DNA from: Propionibacteriales bacterium
GTDB lineage: Bacteria > Actinomycetota > Actinomycetes > Propionibacteriales > Nocardioidaceae
Length of the DNA stretch: 33,409 nt
Assembly (NCBI GenBank): GCA_009377795.1
Contig: WHTJ01000050.1
Location: forward strand, 1 to 33,409
Reading direction: 5' to 3'
Shown here: one piece after another, positions 15,284 through 23,396 of the stretch
Numbering within the stretch: position 1 is the stretch's first letter
How the letters are laid out: every line of letters starts with the position of its first letter
Notes under the pieces: generated by a model
Databases searched by the model: none
Told to the model about the DNA's origin: nothing
The model's input: the letters and a program-made list of their open reading frames with translations, nothing else
Program-made: the position numbers and the translations under genes

Positions 15284-16525
15284 ATGTCCGGCGACCGCCC
15301 GACATGGGCCATCCGGATGATCGGCGAGCGCCGGGCACGCGGCTGGTCGCAGGCGCAGGCGGTGACGAACCTCCGGATGGCCTTCAGCGCGCGAAACGGC
15401 AAGGAGGGCGGGAGCCAGGCGTCGCTGTTACGGCAGTGGAAGGACTGGGAGGCCGGACGCGTCAAGCCACGGTTCTGGGCGCCCTACATTGCCGAGACGT
15501 TCGGCACCGTCACGCAGGATCTGTTCCCGACCGAGCGCAGCGGTGATTCTCAGTTGATCGACGCGGCCGGCATGGACACCGCCGAGCTCATCGCCCGGTT
15601 ACGACGGTCGACGATCGACGACGCGACGCTGCGTGCCGTCCGCGTGACGGCCGACCGCCTGTGCACCGAGTACCGCTACCGAGCCTCCGGCGAACTCCGC
15701 ACCGAGGGCCACTCGTGGCTGCGACGCGTGACGCGACTCCTCGGCGAGCGGCTGACGCTCGAGCAGCATCGGGAGGCGCTGTCGCTGGCCGGGCTGATCG
15801 CGCTCCTCGTGGGCTGCGTCGAGTACGACGCCGGGGACCCGACCGCGGCCGACGCCACCAGAGGGTTCGCGCTCGACCTGGCCGTCGAGGTCGACGACCA
15901 CACCATCATGGGCTGGGCGTACGAGATGGAGGCGTGGATGGCGCTCACCAGCGGTGACTACCACCGGGTGGTCGCCGCAAGCGAGCGGGGCCGTGACGTG
16001 GCCGGACACCGTGGGGTCGGCGTCCAGCTGGCCGCCCAGGCCGCGAAGGCATGGGCCAGGTTGGGCAACCGCCGCCAGGTCGAGATCGCGCTCGACCGGG
16101 GACGCTCACTGCTCGAGTCGCTCCCCAACCCGCCGAACCCGGACCATCACTTCGTCATCGACCCGGCGAAGTGGCACTTCTACTGCATGGACGCCTACCG
16201 GCTCGTCGACGAGAACGCGCTGGCGCAGACCTACGCCGACGAGGTTCTTCGCCTCGGCGTCACCACCGACGCAGAGGAACGGTCCCCGATGCGCAATGCC
16301 GAGGCCCGAGCAACCCTGGGTGTGATCGCGGCCCGAGCCGGAGACCTGGACGCGGCCCTAGACTACGGGCACCAGGCTCTCAGCGGCAGCAGGAAATCCC
16401 TGCCCACCCTCGCCATGGTCAGCGGAGAACTCGCCCGAACCATCAAAGCACGCAACGATCGCCACCCCGACATACGCCAGTACCTCGACCAGGTACGCGA
16501 AACCCGACAGGCGATAGGGGGCTAG
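15284..16525 (+). CDS. Helix-turn-helix regulator with TPR-like helical domain
   Basis: 413 residues. The N-terminus (about 1-85) has an XRE-like helix-turn-helix layout (RMIGERRARGWSQAQAV... LLRQWKDWEAGRVKP.. ETFGTVTQDLFP), the arrangement of actinomycete regulators that read WE.G...P as the end of the DNA-binding unit. The remainder (about 115-400) is an all-alpha repeat region (e.g. YEMEAWMALTSGDYHRVVAA, AKAWARLGNRRQVEIAL), likely binding a peptide or protein partner. Start ATG 15284 follows a GGGGAG-rich stretch. Its stop shares the palindrome CTAG (16522-16525) with the convergent secreted BNR protein. Target genes are unknown. Confidence 0.8.
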   Translation: MSGDRPTWAIRMIGERRARGWSQAQAVTNLRMAFSARNGKEGGSQASLLRQWKDWEAGRVKPRFWAPYIAETFGTVTQDLFPTERSGDSQLIDAAGMDTAELIARLRRSTIDDATLRAVRVTADRLCTEYRYRASGELRTEGHSWLRRVTRLLGERLTLEQHREALSLAGLIALLVGCVEYDAGDPTAADATRGFALDLAVEVDDHTIMGWAYEMEAWMALTSGDYHRVVAASERGRDVAGHRGVGVQLAAQAAKAWARLGNRRQVEIALDRGRSLLESLPNPPNPDHHFVIDPAKWHFYCMDAYRLVDENALAQTYADEVLRLGVTTDAEERSPMRNAEARATLGVIAARAGDLDAALDYGHQALSGSRKSLPTLAMVSGELARTIKARNDRHPDIRQYLDQVRETRQAIGG

Positions 16526-17913
16526 GCCCGTCCGCCGACCACCTCGGTCGAAAGCTCGACGGCGATCGCCGGGGCGGGTCCCTCGGTGCCATGCACCGGG
16601 TGCCGCATGGTGGTGGTGGAGTCGAGGAAGGACACGGCGACCCGGCCGTCCGGGAAGATGCTTACCGACTCGAAGTCGAACCGGACGGGGTTTCCGACCC
16701 CCGACACCGCGCCGACGTCCCCCAGCCCGACTTCGTAGAGGCGGACCAGGCGCGGCCCGGTCCCGGTGATGTCGAACTTGTAGACCAGGTCCTGGTCCGT
16801 CCCGGTGACGAGGTTGTGGGCGCGCATCGCCACAGCCGCGACCCCGGCAGCACGGTTGGCGCGGAAGTCGACCTCGTTGATGGTGTGGCTGCCGGGCAGC
16901 TGCACCGTGGTCGTCTTCCAGGTGTTGCCTCCGTCGCCGGACGTCCGGTAGTCGAAGGAGGTCCGGTCACCGGAGGGGATCACGTTGTGTACGCGGCCGG
17001 CGGAGTCAACCTGGAAGAGGCCCTCGGGTTCGGACTCGTCGGGGAACTGGTACGAGGACCAGGTGAAGTCTTCGCCCTCGAGTACGGACCACCCTCCGAA
17101 GAAGTCTGGAGAGGCGAGCAGGTCGCCGGCTCCGAGTTGCGTCATGCCGCCGTTGGTGTTCGGCTGCACCCAGTCGCTGTCGGGGTTGGCCGCGGTCGAC
17201 AGCGGCTCCTGTGTTTCCGCCCCGGAGAGCATCCGATCCATGTCCTTGCTCGTGACCTGGGTGTAGTTCAGGCCGTCGGTGCTGTAGAACCACACCTCCT
17301 TGGGGAGTCCCCCCTTGACGAAGGAGACGTACTCGTGTGTCTGGCCGTCGATGGTGACCGGGCCGGGGAGGACGCCGATCCACTCCCGGTCGTAGAACGG
17401 CTGGTGCACCGGCATCTCGGTGTAGAGCCACTGCTCAGTGTCCGCCTCGAACTTGTAGAACTGCAGATGGTCACCCGAGTACGGGTCCCACTCGACGCCG
17501 AGCACATCGCCGCCAGGGGCGGCCACGATCGCACCCTCGCCGTTCGCCAAGGGGACCAGCGGCTCGACCCGGCGCCACGTCGAGCCTCGGTCGTCGCTGA
17601 AGTGGATGTAGCGGCCACCGAAGTCGAGCAAGCGGCTGCCTGGAGTGGTGGTCAGATACGTTTCGCAGCAGTTCCCCGTCTCCTCGACGATCCGCCAGGC
17701 GGTCTCCGTCGCCCGGTCGTCCTTCGGGCTGGTCTTGCGCCCGTAGTCGACCCCGGAGTAGGTGGCCTCCGAGACGGGAGGGTCGACGACGACGATCCTC
17801 GCCGGGATGGACGTCGACACCTGTGCCTCCGCGGCCGACACGGGTGACAGGCCGGCGGACACCGCCAGGACGGTCACCAGACCCGCCGTACGCTTCGGCT
17901 TCCGTGCAGTCAT
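16522..17913 (-). CDS. Secreted BNR/sialidase-fold beta-propeller protein
   Basis: 463 residues. The N-terminus (RKPKRTAGLVTVLAVSAGL...SAAEAQ) is a classic Sec signal peptide. The mature part contains Asp-box-like repeats HFSDDRGSTWRRV, YSTDGLNYTQV and TSGDGGNTWKTT typical of six-bladed sialidase/BNR propellers. The arginine triad of true sialidases is not evident, so the product may bind carbohydrate or be structural rather than hydrolyse sialic acid. ATG 17913 has AAGGAGAG four bases upstream; an in-frame ATG at 17976 would add a hydrophilic stretch in front of the signal peptide. It lies 22 bases downstream of the CocE-type hydrolase on the same strand, so the two are probably co-transcribed and co-secreted. 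Confidence 0.8.
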   Translation of the reverse strand: MTARKPKRTAGLVTVLAVSAGLSPVSAAEAQVSTSIPARIVVVDPPVSEATYSGVDYGRKTSPKDDRATETAWRIVEETGNCCETYLTTTPGSRLLDFGGRYIHFSDDRGSTWRRVEPLVPLANGEGAIVAAPGGDVLGVEWDPYSGDHLQFYKFEADTEQWLYTEMPVHQPFYDREWIGVLPGPVTIDGQTHEYVSFVKGGLPKEVWFYSTDGLNYTQVTSKDMDRMLSGAETQEPLSTAANPDSDWVQPNTNGGMTQLGAGDLLASPDFFGGWSVLEGEDFTWSSYQFPDESEPEGLFQVDSAGRVHNVIPSGDRTSFDYRTSGDGGNTWKTTTVQLPGSHTINEVDFRANRAAGVAAVAMRAHNLVTGTDQDLVYKFDITGTGPRLVRLYEVGLGDVGAVSGVGNPVRFDFESVSIFPDGRVAVSFLDSTTTMRHPVHGTEGPAPAIAVELSTEVVGGRA

Positions 17914-17935
17914 CGGCCTCTCCTTCTGGTTGCCG

Positions 17936-19606
17936 CTACCTGCGTCGGACGGGCACGTCGACCTGGACCGTGGCATCGGCCTGGGCCGGGGTTCGGGCGG
18001 CGGTGTGCATGAGGCTGGTGGTGGACACCTGGAGGTCGAGATGGTTGCCCTCGGGAAGGGTGTACGCGACCCCCGACATGGTCACGTGGAGCCGCTGTGG
18101 CTCGGCGGAGAGATTCTCCACCCGTACGGGGGTCTCCTGCAGGTTGACGACCTCGCCGGCCTCCCGGTCGACCAGCTTGAGGAAGAGGTGGGCCTCCGGC
18201 CCGATGCCGGACACCGCCAGGCGTGCCTTCGGCACACCGACCAGTTCCAGATCACCGCCCCGCGCGGCGGCCACCTCGACAGTGAACGCGTGCGGGTCAC
18301 CGGCACGGTTGGGCTGGGCGATGAACGGAGCGGTGTTGGTCGGCTGGTCCAGGACCGATCCAGGGTCGTCCAGCCCGATGGTGGTGGGGACCGGGGTGCT
18401 GACCACGCTGCCCGCACCCGAGGCGGTCAGGAAGGCCGCGTCCCGCGGGGTGAAGTCGCCGGCGGACCGCCACACACCGGCGTTGGTGCGGTAAGCCACA
18501 GGTGGGCCGGTGTCGACGTCCTGACCGCGCAGGTGCTTCGCGAACCAATCGAGGATCGCCCGGTCGATGAACCGCCGATCGTCCGCGTCCGCGTACGACG
18601 CCGGGCAGGAAACGTGCCCGCCGCAGAACACGATCAGCCTGGCCGGAGCCCGCTCCCGGACGTGACCGAAGTTGCGGGCCGCCTCGGTCAGGTCGAACAG
18701 CGTGTCGACGCTGCCCTGAACGAACAGCGACGGGACCCTCACCGGGTGCTCCGCGCCGTACACCGCCAGGCTGCTCCGGCCGAAGAAGTCCACCGACTCA
18801 GCAGACAGCCGGCCGGTTGCCAACCCTTCGGCCTGGGCCTGATGGATACGCGGATCCAACCCGCCCGACTGCGTACCGGCGGGATTGCCCGGGTCCAGAC
18901 CCTCGGCCTGAGCGGCCGGCAGTCCGACCGCATACAGCGCCTCACCCCAGCCGAGGTTGAGCACCTGGTCGTCGTAGAGCGAGTACCGCAGGTCGTTCCA
19001 GGTGATCTCCGGCGCGATCGCATCGACCCGTGACCGCCCATCGGACGTCGTGGAGGAGAACTCGCCGTCGAAGGCCGCGGTCAACAGCTGGATGCCGCCG
19101 CCATACGAACCCCCGCTCATCCCGATCACCGGATCCGGGCAGCTTCCACCGACACCCCGCGCGGTTTCGCACGCGATCATCGGCGCGACGTCGGGATCGG
19201 TGGCCAGCCAGTCGACCAGCACGCTGGCGTCGCGGCCCTCGAACTCCGGCTTGAGGACGTGTACCTCCCCGCCCGAGTAGCCGAACCCCCGCTCGTCCCA
19301 CGTCAACACCGCATAACCCGCACCCAACAACGCCATCGTGGTAGAGGACGCCTCGTCCAGGCCGCGTTCGCCATGCCCGGCCCAACCATGGGCACGCATC
19401 ACCACCGGAACCGGGTCTTCAGCACCCGCCCCGGCCGGCCAGAACAGCGTGGTGTGAATGGGTACGCCGTCGAACGACTCGACCACCTCGTGGGTCACCG
19501 TGGGCTCGCCACCACCCCCCTGCGCAGCGCCGGCTGACACCGGCAGTACGCCGGCGACCGGAACCAGGGCCGCGAGACCCGTGAGCAGTAACGTACGCAG
19601 ACTCAT
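17936..19606 (-). CDS. Secreted CocE/X-Pro dipeptidyl-peptidase-like serine hydrolase
   Basis: 556 residues. A signal peptide (about 1-27, ending SAGAAQ) precedes an alpha/beta-hydrolase domain of the S15/CocE type: oxyanion region MRAHGWAGHGER (~70-82), TWDERGFGYSGG (~102-113), nucleophile in GMSGGSYGGG (Ser ~167), Asp in LFVQGSVDTLFDL and His in FCGGHVSCP. The C-terminal beta-sandwich (about 400-556) matches the X-Pro peptidase C-terminal domain. Family members remove X-Pro dipeptides or hydrolyse esters and acylated compounds outside the cell. GGGAGG seven bases before the ATG supports the start. It is divergent from the second BNR protein, and the 227-base gap between them must hold promoters for both. 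Confidence 0.86.
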   Translation of the reverse strand: MSLRTLLLTGLAALVPVAGVLPVSAGAAQGGGGEPTVTHEVVESFDGVPIHTTLFWPAGAGAEDPVPVVMRAHGWAGHGERGLDEASSTTMALLGAGYAVLTWDERGFGYSGGEVHVLKPEFEGRDASVLVDWLATDPDVAPMIACETARGVGGSCPDPVIGMSGGSYGGGIQLLTAAFDGEFSSTTSDGRSRVDAIAPEITWNDLRYSLYDDQVLNLGWGEALYAVGLPAAQAEGLDPGNPAGTQSGGLDPRIHQAQAEGLATGRLSAESVDFFGRSSLAVYGAEHPVRVPSLFVQGSVDTLFDLTEAARNFGHVRERAPARLIVFCGGHVSCPASYADADDRRFIDRAILDWFAKHLRGQDVDTGPPVAYRTNAGVWRSAGDFTPRDAAFLTASGAGSVVSTPVPTTIGLDDPGSVLDQPTNTAPFIAQPNRAGDPHAFTVEVAAARGGDLELVGVPKARLAVSGIGPEAHLFLKLVDREAGEVVNLQETPVRVENLSAEPQRLHVTMSGVAYTLPEGNHLDLQVSTTSLMHTAARTPAQADATVQVDVPVRRR

Positions 19607-19833
19607 CAGACGGCCTCCCAGATGCGCTTCCAGGACCTACCGTGACAAACGACTCACCACCCGAAAGGACACGCGCACCCACTCGCGACTCGGTAGATCG
19701 GCCCCGCCGGTTGAAACTGGCCGGCATCGGGCGCATTCTCAGATGTAGCGGCCAATCGCTTACCACGTGCCAGCCGCTCAGGTTCGGGAGGGACCGACGG
19801 CCGATGAGGCCGGACCGACCCAAGGGGGTCGCC

Positions 19834-21726
19834 ATGGGTGCCCACCGATACCCCGGCCTCGTCGCAGGTACCATGCTCGCGACCGCCGCCCTGTTCACCA
19901 CCCTGCTCGTCGGCGTGGCGCCGCCGTCGTCGGCGCAGGAGCAGGTGACGGTTCCGACCACACCGGGCGAGACCGTCACGGTCACCTGGGAAGGCACCGT
20001 GCTCCCGGGCGCGAATCCCAGCAGCGAGTGTGGTCAGCCGACCGACGTGGGTTCCGACACGCACGAGGTCGAGCTCGTCGTCCCCGATGGGGCGTACGGC
20101 CAGGTGACCGTCCTGGCGACGGCGACGGTGAGCTACGACGGCCCTAACGACCTGATCGTGACGATCATCCTGCCCGATGGGAGCCGCGTGTCCGGTGACA
20201 GCGGGTTCGTCGACGCCGACGAGAGCACCTCGGTGTCCAACCCCGAGGCCGGCGCGTACCAGGTCGTGGCGTGCATGTTCGCCGGGGCCACACCGCAGGA
20301 CTACACGGGTACGCTCACGCTCGAGGCCGGCGAGTTGCCGGCGCCCGCGCCGGAGGCGTGTGCCCCGCCAGGGAAGCCACTGGAGTTCGCCGAGCCGTCG
20401 TACGTCGACATGAACCGCGCGGGCGGCGAGCCGAGCGTCCAGACCCACCCCGACGGCACCCTGTTGTACGCCGCACACGCCGGCACCACCCACTTCTTCG
20501 CGCCTGAGGTGGCCGACGAGGACTCGACCGCCTTCGCCGAGAACTATCGCGGGCAGGTGTACGCCTGGGTCAGCGACGACGGCGGCGAGAACTGGCAGTT
20601 CGTCGACCGGACACTGCCGCCGGACGGCGTCGCGGGATCGGGTTTCTCCGACCCCGACTTCGCGATCGACGCGGCCGGAAACGTGTACCTGTCCGAGATC
20701 AACCTGGTGAACGTGGCGGCCTCGAAGTCGACGGACTCCGGACACAGCTACCAGCTGCAGAACCTCTTCGCCCAGACGCTCACCGACCGGCAGTGGACGA
20801 CCGCCGGACCCGAGAACGTGCTGTTCATCGTCGGCAACGCCTCCGCGGGGGGCACCTTCCCCACCGACCCGGTCGGCAACAACGGGCACACCATCTACCG
20901 GAGCACGGACGGCGGCCAGACCTTCTCCGAGGGCGTAGCCGATCCCGGCGGTCTCGGCGACATCAAGTTCGACGACGGCTCCGGCGCGCTGTACGAGGCT
21001 CACCTCAGCGGCGGCGCCCTGAGGATGGCCGCCTTCCGGGACGCGCTCGCGTCGGACGTCTCGACGGCCTTGACGCCGGAGCTGAACACGATCGCCGAGG
21101 GTGTGGACATGCTCTCGCACTGGCCGGCCATCGACGTGGACGCCGAGGGCAACGTCTACATCACCTGGGACGAAGGCGGCGACGGCGCCCGGGCGGCGGG
21201 CATCTGGTACTCGTACTCGGCCGACGGCGGGCGCACCTGGGCGACTCCGGTACGCGTCGACGAGGACGACCGCACCGACATCTGGCCGTGGATCGCCGTC
21301 GGCGACCCGGGCCGGGTGGCCGTGTCGTGGTTCGGGAACGACACCGAGTTGCCCGGGCACGACGCGGAGCAGGCCGGCCCGGACGACCCGTGGAACGTCT
21401 ACGCCGCCCAGACCCTGACCGGCCTCGGGTGCCGGGAGTCCGAATCGGCCGGGTTCCGGGTCACCCAAGCCACCCCGGAACCGTTCCACGTGGGCACGGT
21501 CTGCCAGGGCGGCACGATCTGCCAAGCCCAGCTCGTCGACCGGCGTCTCGGCGACTATTTCACCATCGACGTCGACATCGACGGTGCCATGGTCTCGGCG
21601 TACTCGGACACCCGCCAGGGCGGCGCCGTCGCCCTGCCGGCGTTCCTCGAGCAGACCGGCGGCCCGAGCTTCCACCGCGGGCGACCGATCGGCGTGCCCC
21701 CGAATGGGCCGCCCGGAGACCGTTGA
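19834..21726 (+). CDS. Secreted sialidase-fold (BNR) protein with N-terminal beta domain
   Basis: 630 residues. Signal peptide of about 35 residues (LVAGTMLATAALFTTLLVG.. SSAQEQ). Next comes a beta-rich domain (about 35-180) resembling pre-peptidase/carbohydrate-type modules, with SYDGPNDLIVTIILPDGS and a terminal DYTGTLTLEAGE. The propeller domain (about 195-615) has Asp boxes VSDDGGENWQFV, YRSTDGGQTF and YSADGGRTWATP plus VDAEGNVYITWDE. The product is probably exported and bound to, or acting on, a surface or extracellular polymer. Start ATG 19834 has AAGGGGG five bases upstream; the in-frame region before it is not signal-like. It is divergent from the CocE-type hydrolase and distinct in sequence from the other BNR protein at 16522. 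Confidence 0.8.
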   Translation: MGAHRYPGLVAGTMLATAALFTTLLVGVAPPSSAQEQVTVPTTPGETVTVTWEGTVLPGANPSSECGQPTDVGSDTHEVELVVPDGAYGQVTVLATATVSYDGPNDLIVTIILPDGSRVSGDSGFVDADESTSVSNPEAGAYQVVACMFAGATPQDYTGTLTLEAGELPAPAPEACAPPGKPLEFAEPSYVDMNRAGGEPSVQTHPDGTLLYAAHAGTTHFFAPEVADEDSTAFAENYRGQVYAWVSDDGGENWQFVDRTLPPDGVAGSGFSDPDFAIDAAGNVYLSEINLVNVAASKSTDSGHSYQLQNLFAQTLTDRQWTTAGPENVLFIVGNASAGGTFPTDPVGNNGHTIYRSTDGGQTFSEGVADPGGLGDIKFDDGSGALYEAHLSGGALRMAAFRDALASDVSTALTPELNTIAEGVDMLSHWPAIDVDAEGNVYITWDEGGDGARAAGIWYSYSADGGRTWATPVRVDEDDRTDIWPWIAVGDPGRVAVSWFGNDTELPGHDAEQAGPDDPWNVYAAQTLTGLGCRESESAGFRVTQATPEPFHVGTVCQGGTICQAQLVDRRLGDYFTIDVDIDGAMVSAYSDTRQGGAVALPAFLEQTGGPSFHRGRPIGVPPNGPPGDR

Positions 21727-21738
21727 GCAACGTTGACG

Positions 21739-21754
21739 CCGGCAGACCCGCCGG
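21739..21754. terminator. Weak hairpin between convergent genes
   Basis: CCGGC, six-base loop, GCCGG in the 48-base gap between the secreted BNR gene stop and the DHFR-like gene stop. The stem is only 5 bp without a T tract, so it is a weak candidate. Confidence 0.3.
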
Positions 21755-21774
21755 TATTACCGATACCCGGCTCG

Positions 21775-22329
21775 CTACCGCACCACGGAGTAGTGGAGGC
21801 ACGCGAAATCCATGCTCCGACTGACGTGTTCAAGCCTGAGCGGGAGGCGTCGAGGCAGCAGCGGGGCTCCGGCGCCAAGAGTCACCGGGGCGATCGCCAG
21901 GATTACTTCGTCGAGAAGCCCAGCGTCGGCGAACTGGCCTGCCAGGTCACCGCCGCCCATCATCCAGATGTTTCGGTTACCTGCCGCCTCGGTCATCTCG
22001 GCATGAACGCCTCTGACGTCGCCGCTGGAGAAGACGATGGGCGAGCTGGAGGATGCGCGGGGCAACGTGCGATGGGTGAACACCCAGCCGGGCGGTTCGT
22101 ACGGCCATGGGACCGCTGCCGAATCGTCGTTCTCGTCCGTCGCGTGCCGCAGAATCCACTCATAGGTCGTCGCTCCCATGGCGATGGCACCGACATCGGC
22201 GATGAACTCGGCATATCTGGGTGGCCCACCCTCCTCGCTGCGAGCCGTGAACAATCAGTCGAGGGAACTCCTCTCGTCCGCGATGAACCCGTCGAGCGTC
22301 GACGCGACGTAATACTGAGTGATGGTCAC
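21775..22329 (-). pseudogene. DHFR/RibD-C family reductase interrupted by UGA at a Trp position
   Basis: From GTG 22329 the frame reads TITQYYVASTLDGFIADE..SSLD, then TGA (22257-22255, codon 25), then LFTARSEEGG and a complete C-terminal part with AIAMGATTYEW, NIWMMGGGDLAGQF and APVTLGAGAPLLP. The family motif is SLDGFIA...LDWL, so the TGA replaces the Trp of LDWL (TGG to TGA). A full product would be 184 residues, normal for this family of small NADPH-dependent reductases. AAGGA four bases upstream and a GTGA overlap with the preceding small gene show an originally intact gene. It is probably a recent nonsense mutation or a sequencing error; a restart at TTG 22254 would lack the N-terminal strand and cofactor loop. 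Confidence 0.75.
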
Positions 22330-22505
22330 GGCGTCCTTCCTTCCCTGGGGGCGTCGAGCCGGTTGGGGGCGGCGAGCCGTTTGGGGGCGAGCTGCTTCTC
22401 GTACCGGAGCGCCGGCACCGGGAAGGCGGCCTCGGCGGTGTGCGCCTGGTAAGTGAACGCACCGGCCGCGGGGCCGGTTTCCTCGATCTCTGCCACGCTC
22501 GTCAT
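22326..22505 (-). CDS. Small hypothetical protein coupled to the DHFR-like gene
   Basis: 59 residues starting at ATG 22505 with GGGAGGGG seven bases upstream. It contains AFTYQAHTAEAAFPVPAL, and the C-terminus has repeated basic/proline units (LAPKRLAAPNRLDAP). No family is recognised and there is no membrane segment. Its stop overlaps the GTG of the DHFR-like gene by four bases (GTGA), so it is translated ahead of it. It is divergent from the CGNR regulator, and the shared 69-base gap contains a palindromic candidate operator and a TTGACC-17-TACCGT promoter, which suggests control by the CGNR protein. Confidence 0.6.
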   Translation of the reverse strand: MTSVAEIEETGPAAGAFTYQAHTAEAAFPVPALRYEKQLAPKRLAAPNRLDAPREGRTP

Positions 22506-22539
22506 CGGACAACCCCTCCCTCCGTCGTGACTGACGTAA

Positions 22540-22600
22540 ACTAGATAGCTAGTGACGACGGTAGGCGAACGAGAGTGACCGGTCAAGTGCAATTAGATAG
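22540..22600. promoter_or_regulatory. Divergent promoter/operator region with repeated TAGATAG sites
   Basis: An imperfect palindrome ACTAG-ATAG-CTAGT lies at 22540-22553. TAGATAG recurs 52 bases away at 22594-22600, both followed by a GACGACG/TACGACG tail. For the minus-strand small gene, TTGACC (22586-22581) and TACCGT (22563-22558) are spaced 17 bases apart. The palindrome would lie just after that transcription start, and the second site lies inside the first codons of the CGNR gene. Confidence 0.5.
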
Positions 22601-23162
22601 TTACGACGACGGTGGCCTGCTGGTTGCCGTGGCGACGATCAACGCCCTGGCGATCCGCCATGTCTTCGGCCGGCCCGCGCCGACCGGTGATGAGTTCGAA
22701 GCCATCGCGCAGGCCCTGGCGATCGACCCGCCGTCGGCGGCGGTGTTGCGCGCCGAGGACGTACCAGGCTTCGTGGTACTCGCAGGGCAGCTCAAGGAGG
22801 TGTTCGATGATCTGGACCGCGACGACGTGGACGCCGCGGCAGTACGGCTGAACAACCTGCTGACCGCCCACCCGGCTCACCCACATCTCGCCAAGGAGCA
22901 GGGTCGGTGGCGAGTCCATCATCACGCCTCAGATGCAGAGCTGGTACCGATGGCAACGTCGATCTGCGCTGAAGGAATCGCTCGCTTCATCGGAGCCGGG
23001 AATGCCGGTCGCCTGGGAACCTGCAAAGCGACCAACTGCGACCGCGTCTACGTCGACCTGTCCAAGAACGGTAGTCGGCGATTCTGCTCGACGGCTTGCC
23101 AGAACCGCGTCAAGGCCGCAGCATTCCGAGAGCGGCAGAGCGGACTCCAAGCAGCCGAATGA
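22575..23162 (+). CDS. CGNR zinc-finger (ABATE domain) transcriptional regulator
   Basis: 195 residues. The N-terminal ABATE-type stress domain (about 1-135) carries LDSYDDGGLLVAVATINAL near its start. The C-terminal CGNR zinc finger (about 148-190) has GTCKATNC, RVYVDLSKNGSRRFCSTAC and QNRVKAAAFRER; the four Cys (two CxxxxC/CxxxC pairs) are complete, and the eponymous CGNR reads CQNR here. Family members are probable DNA-binding regulators with few characterised cases. The start is GTG 22575; GTG 22587 is an alternative that would put the conserved LDSYDDG closer to the N-terminus. It is divergent from the small protein/DHFR-like pair and likely regulates both through the TAGATAG sites. Confidence 0.86.
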   Translation: MTGQVQLDSYDDGGLLVAVATINALAIRHVFGRPAPTGDEFEAIAQALAIDPPSAAVLRAEDVPGFVVLAGQLKEVFDDLDRDDVDAAAVRLNNLLTAHPAHPHLAKEQGRWRVHHHASDAELVPMATSICAEGIARFIGAGNAGRLGTCKATNCDRVYVDLSKNGSRRFCSTACQNRVKAAAFRERQSGLQAAE

Positions 23163-23396
23163 CCTACTGGTGTGAGGAAGTCCTGCGACGCCCGTGACGC
23201 TGGGACGCCGTGGCCTCGGTTCGAATCGGCGAAGTCGCCAGTCTCATCGGCGCGAGTGCTGCGCGTGCTTCCTCGGTCCCCGCGACCGCCTGCCGGTCGA
23301 ATTCCAGCGTTCTTCTGCGGCAGGTCGGCTGCGATGAAACCATTGACTCAACCTTGAGTGACGGACGGTGAGCGGTCTGCGAGACGAGGAATCGCG

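Noticed and set aside
19654-21675. Long minus-strand frame of 673 codons
   Set aside because: Antisense of the secreted sialidase-fold protein, which has a signal peptide and Asp boxes on the plus strand.
22255-22257. UGA in the DHFR-like gene as a second selenocysteine or as Trp by a variant genetic code
   Set aside because: The family residue is Trp, not Cys, and many intact genes in the window end in TGA, so UGA is a stop codon here. A nonsense mutation or error is simpler.
23215-23245. T-loop-like GGTTCGAATC suggesting a tRNA or att site
   Set aside because: The flanking bases do not form a T stem, and no acceptor, D or anticodon arm can be folded around it.
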